Source: Bacteroidota bacterium (GTDB taxonomy: Bacteria > Bacteroidota > Bacteroidia > Chitinophagales > Chitinophagaceae). From it: a DNA stretch of 13,910 bases. Position numbers and translations under genes: made by a program. The stretch spans positions 1 through 13,910 of the forward strand of contig JAFAAT010000169.1 of the NCBI GenBank assembly GCA_023426425.1. Reading direction: 5' to 3'. This document shows positions 6,099-12,213 of this stretch, in pieces; within the stretch, counting starts at the first letter, position 1; each line of letters begins with the position of its first letter. A model generated the notes under the pieces. That model was not told where the DNA came from. It did not search any database and was given only the letters and a program-made list of their open reading frames with translations.

Positions 6099-7402
6099 AC
6101 TTTAGCTTCCTTGACTTCAGGAGATATCCTCTCCCGGTAGAACGCCAGTATTCCAACTCCTATCAATACCATTACCGCTGAAATAATCTCCGCCTGAGTG
6201 GGATGCATAAAGCCCCAGTCATACTCGTAGTTGACCCTGATCTTTTCTATAAAGAAGCGCTCAAGGCCGTTCAATATCAAGTAGATTCCTGAAAGGTGCA
6301 GGGCGTGTTTCAGTTTCTTTCTGAGCGACCAGAGGAAGAAAAAGAGGAGCACGCAAACAAAGGCTTCATACAAAGCAGTAGGGAAGACACCCGCTGGCAG
6401 CACCCTGCAATATTCACCTACGCAATTAGCAAGGCGCATCCCTTCGTTATTTACGTTGTTCGGGTAATTCATTGCATATATCCAGTCGGGAACCCATGAA
6501 GGGGCGGGAGCGTATATCTGAGGGATGCTGTTGAGGCTACCGAACTGGTTTGTCAGTGAAGTCATGTAGTAAGTATCCTGGTGCAGCGCCTTGACGAACT
6601 CACCCGGGGCGGCAGACCTGAGGTTACCACTTATTTCCGTGACGTACGCACTGTTGAACACACCCCAGTCGCCATCGCCTGCGAAATGGCAACCCAGTCG
6701 ACCGATGCCATAGGCGAGCATGAGCGCTGGTGCAAATGAATCGGCAAGGTGAGAGACCGGTATTTTATGCTTTCTTGCATAGAGTGCGATGACTACAGCG
6801 GCTGTGATTAGTCCGCCATAGAACGTCAGGCCAGAGGAGGAAATGAGGTTCTCTACTGGGTTGCGCACAAAGTCTTCCCAGGTTTCCAGAGCGTTGAAAA
6901 CCTTTGCGCCAACCAGTCCGGCTACCATTGCTATTACAACAAATTCAGTGATCCTGTGATGGGGATAGACGGCAGTGCGTTGTTGTTTAGGCTCGGGAAG
7001 TTGTTCTTTTTTCTTCTCTGCGTATTTCAAGTATCCCAGCAGTAATGCTCCAAGGATACCTGCAATCACATTACCCTGTAGCGAGAAGATATATCCCATA
7101 GGATTGGGTGAAATATCCTGCCATTGGTCAAAGAATCCGCCTACTTTATAACCCAGTACAAAACCCAGCAGTGCAGACCAAAGCAGTTCGTTGGCGGAAG
7201 CAGGTTTGCCCACCTCGGTGACTGTAAATTCCGGGAGCATCAGACCCATGGACTCCTTTCTTTTCAGATCAAGAGTCAGCACATAGGCGGCGGCTAAAAA
7301 TGCGAGGGCTACAAAGAGGCCAAAGGTCTTGAAAAGGCTTAACCATTCGGGTGCATCAACACCAAAAATTCCTTCTATAAGATACCTGAAGTCTGGATAC
7401 AT
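6095..7402 (-). CDS. lgt: prolipoprotein diacylglyceryl transferase, long form
   Basis: Lgt transfers diacylglycerol from phosphatidylglycerol to the lipobox Cys of prolipoproteins in the inner membrane. The Lgt signature is seen as GIGRLGCHFAGDGDWG (residues 232-247), flanked by GLTFYGGLI (191-199), FPTALYEA (340-347) and LERFFIEKIRVN (380-391) as in the family. At 435 residues it is much longer than the usual 260-300: there is an extra N-terminal membrane portion (about 1-130) with a charged loop near 128-142, and an insertion of about 90 residues (250-338) before PTALYE, containing a Cys pair (C327, C332). The position of the E. coli HGG histidine is Tyr195. Such long forms are, to my knowledge, typical of Bacteroidota. 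About seven or more membrane segments are visible. Confidence 0.88.
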   Translation of the reverse strand: MYPDFRYLIEGIFGVDAPEWLSLFKTFGLFVALAFLAAAYVLTLDLKRKESMGLMLPEFTVTEVGKPASANELLWSALLGFVLGYKVGGFFDQWQDISPNPMGYIFSLQGNVIAGILGALLLGYLKYAEKKKEQLPEPKQQRTAVYPHHRITEFVVIAMVAGLVGAKVFNALETWEDFVRNPVENLISSSGLTFYGGLITAAVVIALYARKHKIPVSHLADSFAPALMLAYGIGRLGCHFAGDGDWGVFNSAYVTEISGNLRSAAPGEFVKALHQDTYYMTSLTNQFGSLNSIPQIYAPAPSWVPDWIYAMNYPNNVNNEGMRLANCVGEYCRVLPAGVFPTALYEAFVCVLLFFFLWSLRKKLKHALHLSGIYLILNGLERFFIEKIRVNYEYDWGFMHPTQAEIISAVMVLIGVGILAFYRERISPEVKEAKV

Positions 7403-7410
7403 AATTGCTG

Positions 7411-7418
7411 TAAATGTA
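7411..7418 (-). promoter_or_regulatory. probable -7 box TACATTTA upstream of lgt
   Basis: Read on the minus strand, TACATTTA differs from TAnnTTTG only in the last base and lies 8 nt before the lgt ATG. A TTTC occurs 20 nt further upstream, which is acceptable as a -33 element. The implied leader is only a few bases. Confidence 0.42.
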
Positions 7419-7554
7419 GTGCGATCGTCTGAGAAACCGAAAGCGAGTGTGTCATAGCGATACTTCTTGTAATCTTCGGATGCTCATGATGTTGAAAACA
7501 TGAACCGAGGGTGTGCGCGAAAAAATGGGCTTGCTGGGAAACAATTTTTATCAC

Positions 7555-7562
7555 TACATTTG
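7555..7562 (+). promoter_or_regulatory. -7 box TACATTTG of the tRNA-Cys gene
   Basis: This is a perfect TAnnTTTG match 11 nt before the first base of the mature tRNA. A CTTG at 7530-7533 (21-nt spacer) is a possible -33 element. Predicted start is around 7567-7570, giving a short 5' extension for RNase P to remove. Confidence 0.55.
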
Positions 7563-7573
7563 CTGTCCCTCAG

Positions 7574-7644
7574 GGTCGCGTGGCCGAGCGGTTAGGCAGA
7601 GCTCTGCAAAAGCTCGTACAGCGGTTCGAATCCGCTCGCGACCT
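7574..7644 (+). tRNA. tRNA-Cys (anticodon GCA)
   Basis: The 71-nt cloverleaf folds without mismatch. The acceptor stem is GGTCGCG with CGCGACC (7 bp). The D-arm has GCC/GGC around AGCGGTTA. The anticodon stem is GAGCT/AGCTC with loop CTGCAAA, which places GCA at positions 34-36. The variable loop is short (GTAC), and the T-arm is AGCGG/CCGCT around TTCGAAT. The discriminator base is U73, the known identity element for cysteinyl-tRNA synthetase. The 3' CCA is not encoded and would be added post-transcriptionally. It appears to be a single-gene transcription unit, with promoter at 7555-7562 and terminator at 7653-7693. Confidence 0.95.
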
Positions 7645-7652
7645 CAAGTACC

Positions 7653-7693
7653 AAATGCTTTATAGACCATGTTCTATAAAGCATTTTCTTTTT
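7653..7693 (+). terminator. intrinsic terminator after tRNA-Cys
   Basis: A perfect 14-bp stem (AAATGCTTTATAGA at 7653-7666 with its complement at 7673-7686) encloses the 6-nt loop CCATGT, followed by a T-rich tract to 7693 (TTTTCTTTTT, overlapping the stem end). This separates the tRNA from the downstream lipoprotein gene. Confidence 0.85.
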
Positions 7694-7735
7694 AAATCCA
7701 TCGTATATTAATAACTTGCTGTCTATTAGGTTTAT

Positions 7736-8518
7736 ATGAAAAGCAGAATTCTTGTCACAATAGCTGGCCTGATGTGTATCTATTTCTCTGGCTGCGAGAA
7801 AGCTGAGGAAGGTACTTACCATGGTGTAGTTCGCAATTCAATACCGCAGAATGTCCGACTTAGCTTTTACGAGAATGAGGCGGACTACCTCAAAGGAACT
7901 AATCCCATGTATTCGACGACTATTACTCCAAACGGAGAATGGGAGATACCTTCTGAGATGGAAGGAGGAAAGAAAGTGTACGTTGACTGGTATTCAGAGG
8001 ATTACCGATACACGAACTGGGCCGGTGGGTCGATCAGCAGGTTTGGCTCGAATAACAATGTCACTTTCAATGTTCCGAATATTAGCCCTGAGATGAACCC
8101 GGCAATGACCCTGGCAGGCTCACCTACCTACAGCAGGATTGTTTGCCTTGATAAGGATAAGGATTCAACCTCCTGGCACGCGGTAGACGCAGGCTGGGGA
8201 GGCACATCCTCGACATGGGATCAGCTTACTCCTGAAGAAAAATATAAGCGATTCACGCTGCGGAAGAACCTAACAGGTAGGTATAGTTACAAGAAGTCGA
8301 GCGGGGAAATTGTACATCTTGAGTTCACTTATCAGTTTCAGAATATATCTCAGGATATGGTGAGATTTACGATGGTTTACAACTCTGGTGGAGGTAGCGC
8401 CACCGGTATGTCAAGTCCGCAGGATGGTGGAATCGGGTTTGTATTGCACCAGCTTAGAAGTGATAGTAATCTCCCTGGAAACTTTAACAGCTACAACTTT
8501 ATCTTTGAAAAAGACTAG
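7736..8518 (+). CDS. putative lipoprotein of unknown function
   Basis: The 260-residue product opens with a type II signal peptide: a basic n-region (MKSR), a hydrophobic stretch and a lipobox FSGC with the predicted lipidated Cys20. The mature protein would therefore be a membrane-anchored lipoprotein matured by Lgt. The rest is rich in Ser, Gly, Asn, Tyr and Trp with beta-type patterning (YHGVVRNSIPQNVRLSFYEN near 28-47) and contains a Gly/Ser stretch (SGGGSATG) near residue 220. The N-terminal part of the mature protein could be a small beta-sandwich, but I do not recognise the family. The start is the first ATG after the tRNA terminator. No enzyme motif is visible. Confidence 0.75.
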   Translation: MKSRILVTIAGLMCIYFSGCEKAEEGTYHGVVRNSIPQNVRLSFYENEADYLKGTNPMYSTTITPNGEWEIPSEMEGGKKVYVDWYSEDYRYTNWAGGSISRFGSNNNVTFNVPNISPEMNPAMTLAGSPTYSRIVCLDKDKDSTSWHAVDAGWGGTSSTWDQLTPEEKYKRFTLRKNLTGRYSYKKSSGEIVHLEFTYQFQNISQDMVRFTMVYNSGGGSATGMSSPQDGGIGFVLHQLRSDSNLPGNFNSYNFIFEKD

Positions 8519-8596
8519 GATTTACTTACTTCGTACGGGTTCTTGTCTGGCGCAATTTTAATATCTTGTGCTAAGTCTAAGGAATTCCTCCGTTAC

Positions 8597-9676
8597 ATGA
8601 AAGTACTAGCTGAAATTACAGACCCGGTATTTGTAAAGCCTGACCAATACAGCGCAACTGACAGGTTTTTTCTGAAGTTTATTCGGGACGAACGTGACCT
8701 TCCTTTTGTTTATCTGACACTGAAGATTTCCCTGACAATGATTCCCCTGGGAATTTTGTTGTATTTGCCTTTTATCGAAGGCTGGCTTTGGTGGGCAATC
8801 GCTGTAGCCTATGCTTTTTTTAATAACGTTGCGTTCAAGGGACCATTCGGACTGATGCTACACTGCACGAGCCATAGGGTATTCTTTAAAAGAGAATACA
8901 ATTGGCTTAATCACTATCTTCCCTGGGTGGTGGCCCCTTTCTTTGGCCATTCGCCTGAGACCTATTACACCCATCACATCGGAATGCACCATGCTGAGAA
9001 TAATCTCGAGGACGATGAAAGCACTACCATGCCGTTCCAAAGAGATTCATTGAAGGACTTTCTGGTGTATTTCGGAGTTTTTCTGTTTTCTGGTATCTAT
9101 CACCTTGCAGCTTATTTCTTTAGAAAGAAAAGAAAAAGACTCCTGTATAGGTCTGTAAGAGGGGAGTTGCTCTTTATCTCGTTTTGCATCCTGATGAGTT
9201 TTATTAGCCTCAAGGCTACGCTGTGGGTATTCGTGATACCATTCTTCCTTTATAGGTTGGTGGCTATGATGGGAAACTGGGCGCAACATTCATTCATCGA
9301 TGCTTCAGATCCGGGCAATGACTATAAAAACAGCATAACGTGTATCAATACAAAATACAACCACAAATGCTGGAATGATGGCTACCACATCAGCCATCAT
9401 GAAAAGCAGTCAATGCACTGGACAGAGCATCCCGTGTACTTCAAAAAGACTTTGCAGAAGTATATAGACAACGACGCTATTGTCTTCGATGGAATTCATT
9501 TTCTGCATGTATTCTTCTGGCTTATGGGTAAGCGGTACGACCTGCTGGCGAAGCATTTTGTCAACCTCGACAATCGCTATAGCAGCGATGAAGAGATCAT
9601 TGCCTTCCTGAAAACCCGCACCCAAAAGATCAGCTTTGGCACCCCTGCCATGGCTACTGCAGGAGCGGGGCGGTAG
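8597..9676 (+). CDS. membrane fatty acid desaturase family protein
   Basis: From ATG 8597 the protein has 359 residues. It carries three histidine boxes of the membrane di-iron desaturase/hydroxylase superfamily: HCTSH (H89-H93), HHIGMHH (H126-H132) and HISHH (H264-H268), plus an extra His in GNWAQHSF (H231). Hydrophobic segments at about 37-75, 155-175, 190-222 and 300-311 give the usual membrane layout with cytoplasmic His clusters. Family members insert double bonds into, or hydroxylate, acyl chains using O2 and an electron donor; the substrate cannot be told. The frame extends to a TTG at 8543, but the ATG before KVLAEITDPVF is the better start. The lipoprotein gene ends 78 bp upstream, so co-transcription is possible. 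The gene faces the outer-membrane protein gene tail-to-tail across a terminator hairpin. Confidence 0.87.
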   Translation: MKVLAEITDPVFVKPDQYSATDRFFLKFIRDERDLPFVYLTLKISLTMIPLGILLYLPFIEGWLWWAIAVAYAFFNNVAFKGPFGLMLHCTSHRVFFKREYNWLNHYLPWVVAPFFGHSPETYYTHHIGMHHAENNLEDDESTTMPFQRDSLKDFLVYFGVFLFSGIYHLAAYFFRKKRKRLLYRSVRGELLFISFCILMSFISLKATLWVFVIPFFLYRLVAMMGNWAQHSFIDASDPGNDYKNSITCINTKYNHKCWNDGYHISHHEKQSMHWTEHPVYFKKTLQKYIDNDAIVFDGIHFLHVFFWLMGKRYDLLAKHFVNLDNRYSSDEEIIAFLKTRTQKISFGTPAMATAGAGR

Positions 9677-9708
9677 AACCTGTCGTAGTGCAGAAGCCCG
9701 ATAAGCAG

Positions 9709-9738
9709 CAAAAAAAGGCTGCCTGGTCAGGGCAGCCT
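9709..9738 (-). terminator. intrinsic terminator for the outer-membrane protein gene
   Basis: The plus strand has AGGCTGCC (9716-9723), a 7-nt loop, and GGCAGCCT (9731-9738), preceded by seven A's (9710-9716). On the minus strand this is a GC-rich hairpin followed by T7, a classical terminator located 45 bp after the 9784 stop. On the plus strand the hairpin lacks a good T-tract, so it would terminate the desaturase transcript only weakly, if at all. Confidence 0.8.
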
Positions 9739-9783
9739 CTTATGGAAAATCTCAAATTAAGTAAGACGTACCGGTACTAAATC

Positions 9784-10572
9784 CTAGAAAGTGATACCCA
9801 GGCAAAGGCCTGTTCTTAAGCCTCCGAAAGGTGTAGTCACATTTGCGCGGATTCCATTATCGTCCACCTGTGCATCTACTTCATTGCCCATGATATCTAC
9901 CGTAAGATCTTCCCGTATTGTCTGTTTGGATTCATCAGAAAGATCAGAAAGGTCGGTATTGGCATCCAGAGTAACATTCATTCTGCCGTATGCAGGTCCG
10001 AGGATCCACCAGTCGAGAACGACATACTCACCCAGGTGCCATTGGGCGCCGAGGAGAAGACCAGCCGAAAATGTAGAGGCATTTCCCTTCAGGATGGCAT
10101 CTCTTTCCTGGCCCATATCATCTTCGAACGCGTAGTCCCAGGAAATGTTGAAGCCACCGAACCTTACAAAAGGAGCCATGTAGAATCCGTTCAGCGGTTT
10201 TTTGCCAAAATAATATCTGAATTCAGGAGTGATGGCCCAGTTGCTGATTTTTGAGTTGTCCAGAAAATCAGTGAAGCCATCGTCTGACTCCTCTGAGGCA
10301 TCTTCTTCACCACCCGAAAGGTTCTCTGCCAAACCTTTGAGCGGCAGCCCCCCTTTAGGCATAAAGCGCACACCCAGGGCTACAGACATGTTTTCATTCA
10401 GTCCTCTTTCGTACTGAAAGGAAAAGTTGCGCACTGCCAGTGCCGGGAGATTAACCTTAACAATGTTCTTTTTAAAATCGTTGGAAAAAGAACGACCACC
10501 ATCTGTCTGTGCGCTGGCAGTGTAATTACCAAAAGCAATCAGAGCAATCAAAACAAGTAAAAATCTTTTCAT
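9784..10572 (-). CDS. outer-membrane beta-barrel protein, DUF3575/porin-like
   Basis: The start is placed at ATG 10572 (MKRFLLVLIALIAFG), which gives a clear Sec signal peptide with likely cleavage at TASA|Q (after residue 21). This leaves a mature protein of about 241 residues; the upstream 17-codon extension crosses the promoter and is rejected. The mature part alternates hydrophobic and polar residues in strands (SFQYERGLNENMSVALGVRF, WAITPEFRYYF, GFYMAPFVRFGG, FSAGLLLGAQWHL) and ends in Phe, as expected for a small outer-membrane beta-barrel. It resembles the DUF3575-type barrels common in Bacteroidota. Two acidic segments (GGEEDASEESDDG near 88-100 and the NTDLSDLSDESK region near 200) are probably surface loops. 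Function is unknown. Confidence 0.78.
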   Translation of the reverse strand: MKRFLLVLIALIAFGNYTASAQTDGGRSFSNDFKKNIVKVNLPALAVRNFSFQYERGLNENMSVALGVRFMPKGGLPLKGLAENLSGGEEDASEESDDGFTDFLDNSKISNWAITPEFRYYFGKKPLNGFYMAPFVRFGGFNISWDYAFEDDMGQERDAILKGNASTFSAGLLLGAQWHLGEYVVLDWWILGPAYGRMNVTLDANTDLSDLSDESKQTIREDLTVDIMGNEVDAQVDDNGIRANVTTPFGGLRTGLCLGITF

Positions 10573-10577
10573 GTGAA

Positions 10578-10599
10578 CAAATTGATATTTCAAATTGAT
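10578..10599. repeat. 9-bp direct repeat in the leader of the outer-membrane protein gene
   Basis: CAAATTGAT occurs at 10578-10586 and again at 10591-10599, a 13-bp period, between the -7 box (10601-10608) and the start codon (10572) of the minus-strand gene. Both copies would lie in or next to the 5' untranslated region. Confidence 0.5.
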
Positions 10600-10600
10600 G

Positions 10601-10608
10601 CAAAAGTA
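10601..10608 (-). promoter_or_regulatory. -7 box TACTTTTG upstream of the outer-membrane protein gene
   Basis: Read on the minus strand this is TACTTTTG, a perfect TAnnTTTG match, 28 nt before the ATG at 10572. The expected leader is about 20-24 nt. No clear -33 TTTG is seen. Confidence 0.55.
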
Positions 10609-10736
10609 GGTGCCTCGTGTCAATAATGATATACCTACTTAGTGGTATTTTTCGTCCAGCCCTAAAGAATGAAATTACAGCAACTGCAATTCAGCTGGGC
10701 GTTTTAGCATCAGCCTTAGCAATTAAACTAAAGCTT

Positions 10737-10744
10737 TAACTTCG
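10737..10744 (+). promoter_or_regulatory. probable -7 box TAACTTCG upstream of ftsY
   Basis: TAACTTCG differs from TAnnTTTG at one position and lies 39 nt before ATG 10784. A weak TTAG sits 17 nt upstream. This is the best promoter candidate in the 211-bp divergent region 10573-10783 on the plus strand; the rest of that region shows nothing else I can name. Confidence 0.35.
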
Positions 10745-10783
10745 CACGGATTACGGAAAGTAATACTCCACCAAAGAATACAT

Positions 10784-11770
10784 ATGGGCTTATTTGACAA
10801 ACTATTCAAGAGAAACAAGGAGCAGCAGGAACAAAAAGAAGCACTGGACCAGGGGCTACAGAAAACCAAAGAGAGTTTCTTTTCGAAGGTTACCAAAGCT
10901 ATAGCTGGTAAAGATAAGGTAGACGAAGAAGTACTCGATGAACTGGAGGAGGCATTGGTAGCTGCGGATGTTGGTATCGAAACTACGGTAGCCATTATCA
11001 AGAGGATCGAGGAAAGAGTTGCGCGTGACAAATATGTAGGGACCTCACAGCTAAACTCCATTCTGCAGGAGGAGATCATGGCTATGCTTACTGATGCTCC
11101 TACGAATGAGTTTGCAACATTTGATGTGCCCGCAGGAAAAAAACCTTATGTAATATTGGTTGTGGGAGTTAACGGCGTCGGCAAGACAACCACTATTGGT
11201 AAGCTGGCGCACAACTTCACGGCAAGGGGAAAAAATGTGTTGCTAGGTGCTGCTGATACTTTCCGTGCCGCGGCTGTGGATCAGCTGACTATCTGGAGCG
11301 AACGTGCTGGAGTGCCTATTGTAAAAAAAGAGATGGGCAGCGATCCCAGTTCTGTAGCGTTCGACACGGTAGCCAGTGGCATTGCACGCGAAAGCGACGT
11401 TGTGATTATTGATACTGCAGGTAGGCTACATAACAAGCACTACCTGATGGAGGAACTTTCCAAGATTCGCCGTGTTATTGGTAAAAAGATGTCTGACGCG
11501 CCCCACGAGGTGTTGCTTGTACTAGATGGCAGCACAGGGCAGAATGCCATAGAGCAGGCAAAGCAAATTACCGCAGCGACCGAAGTCACTTCATTGGCCA
11601 TTACAAAGCTTGACGGCACTGCCAAGGGTGGTGTGGTGCTTGCTATTGCACACCAATTTAAAATACCTGTCAAATATATCGGAGTCGGTGAGCGAATGGA
11701 AGACCTGCAGGTGTTCAATAAAGAGGAATTTGTCGACAGTCTTTTCAGCCTATCAAGATTTGATGACTAA
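10784..11770 (+). CDS. ftsY: signal recognition particle receptor FtsY
   Basis: FtsY is the SRP-receptor GTPase that docks ribosome-nascent-chain-SRP complexes at the membrane for co-translational insertion. The 328-residue protein has a short charged N-terminus (MGLFDKLFKRNKEQQEQKEA), which can form a membrane-binding amphipathic helix, and an N domain (about 28-100) with the conserved LEEALVAADVG. The G domain contains GVNGVGKTTT (128-137, P-loop), DTFRAAA (158-164, the SRP-family insertion), DTAGR (210-214) and TKLDGTAKGG (274-283). The long acidic A domain of E. coli FtsY is absent, as in many bacteria. In many Bacteroidota ftsY lies with ribosomal-protein genes; here it stands alone, with a divergent outer-membrane protein gene before it and an unknown small gene 70 bp after it. 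Confidence 0.95.
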   Translation: MGLFDKLFKRNKEQQEQKEALDQGLQKTKESFFSKVTKAIAGKDKVDEEVLDELEEALVAADVGIETTVAIIKRIEERVARDKYVGTSQLNSILQEEIMAMLTDAPTNEFATFDVPAGKKPYVILVVGVNGVGKTTTIGKLAHNFTARGKNVLLGAADTFRAAAVDQLTIWSERAGVPIVKKEMGSDPSSVAFDTVASGIARESDVVIIDTAGRLHNKHYLMEELSKIRRVIGKKMSDAPHEVLLVLDGSTGQNAIEQAKQITAATEVTSLAITKLDGTAKGGVVLAIAHQFKIPVKYIGVGERMEDLQVFNKEEFVDSLFSLSRFDD

Positions 11771-11840
11771 GGACGTAGCACTCAATGAACCCAGTCACAT
11801 TCACGGAGTAGGAGTATAGAGCATCTTACAAAGCCCGAAC

Positions 11841-12116
11841 ATGAGACCTGCAATTGTTATTTTCCTGGTGGTCGTGGCGGTGGCGGCTAGTGTGCTAAAG
11901 CACCACGAGAAGTACCACGACCAGCGGACCAGTTTTGACAGGCTTAGTGAAGCTTTGTCGGGACTGCGGGAGGTGGTGTCTCCAACAGCTTCTGTCTGGG
12001 TGGTAAATAAATCTGGTTATGGTGAAGGATTTCATCAGGCACTGCACGCGTTGGTGCCTGTGCATCTGCGGCAGCTGAGGGACGGCACAGGAGATACTGT
12101 GTTGTACATATTCTAA
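11841..12116 (+). CDS. small single-pass membrane-anchored protein, apparently cut by an in-frame TAA
   Basis: ATG 11841 opens 91 codons ending in TAA 12114-12116. The product begins with a hydrophobic segment (residues about 4-18, AIVIFLVVVAVAASV) and continues as a soluble domain exposed outside the cytoplasm (predicted), with no recognised family. The same frame stays open after the TAA for 36 further codons to TAG 12225-12227. That tail (including EVKIWETKNEEFGLILTAKV) has normal protein character. The full 128-codon frame would overlap the ATG of the next gene (12214) by 14 nt, the usual geometry of translational coupling. This suggests a longer ancestral gene interrupted by a nonsense mutation or a sequencing error, although a naturally short protein remains possible. 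It is probably co-transcribed with the GT-C gene. Confidence 0.55.
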   Translation: MRPAIVIFLVVVAVAASVLKHHEKYHDQRTSFDRLSEALSGLREVVSPTASVWVVNKSGYGEGFHQALHALVPVHLRQLRDGTGDTVLYIF

Positions 12117-12213
12117 GCAGATGATCAAGCTGCATATCCAAACGACTCCAGCGAAGTGAAGATATGGGAAACGAAGAACGAGGAGTTCGGTCTCATACTA
12201 ACAGCCAAAGTAA

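Noticed and set aside
7403..7554. Possible regulatory RNA or small gene between lgt and tRNA-Cys
   Set aside because: Apart from the two promoter boxes and a weak 5-bp inverted repeat near 7490, nothing in this 150-bp stretch supports a gene or a structured RNA.
7574..7644. tRNA-Cys as an integration (att) site
   Set aside because: I found no repeated 3' tRNA segment, no integrase and no change in gene character downstream within the window.
7511..7822. Open frames on both strands across the tRNA-Cys region
   Set aside because: They run through the tRNA gene and the perfect terminator stem. The tRNA fold explains the sequence.
9784..10417. Plus-strand frames opposite the outer-membrane protein gene (9791-10135, 10036-10254, 10229-10417)
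   Set aside because: They are shadows; the minus-strand gene has a signal peptide, promoter box and terminator.
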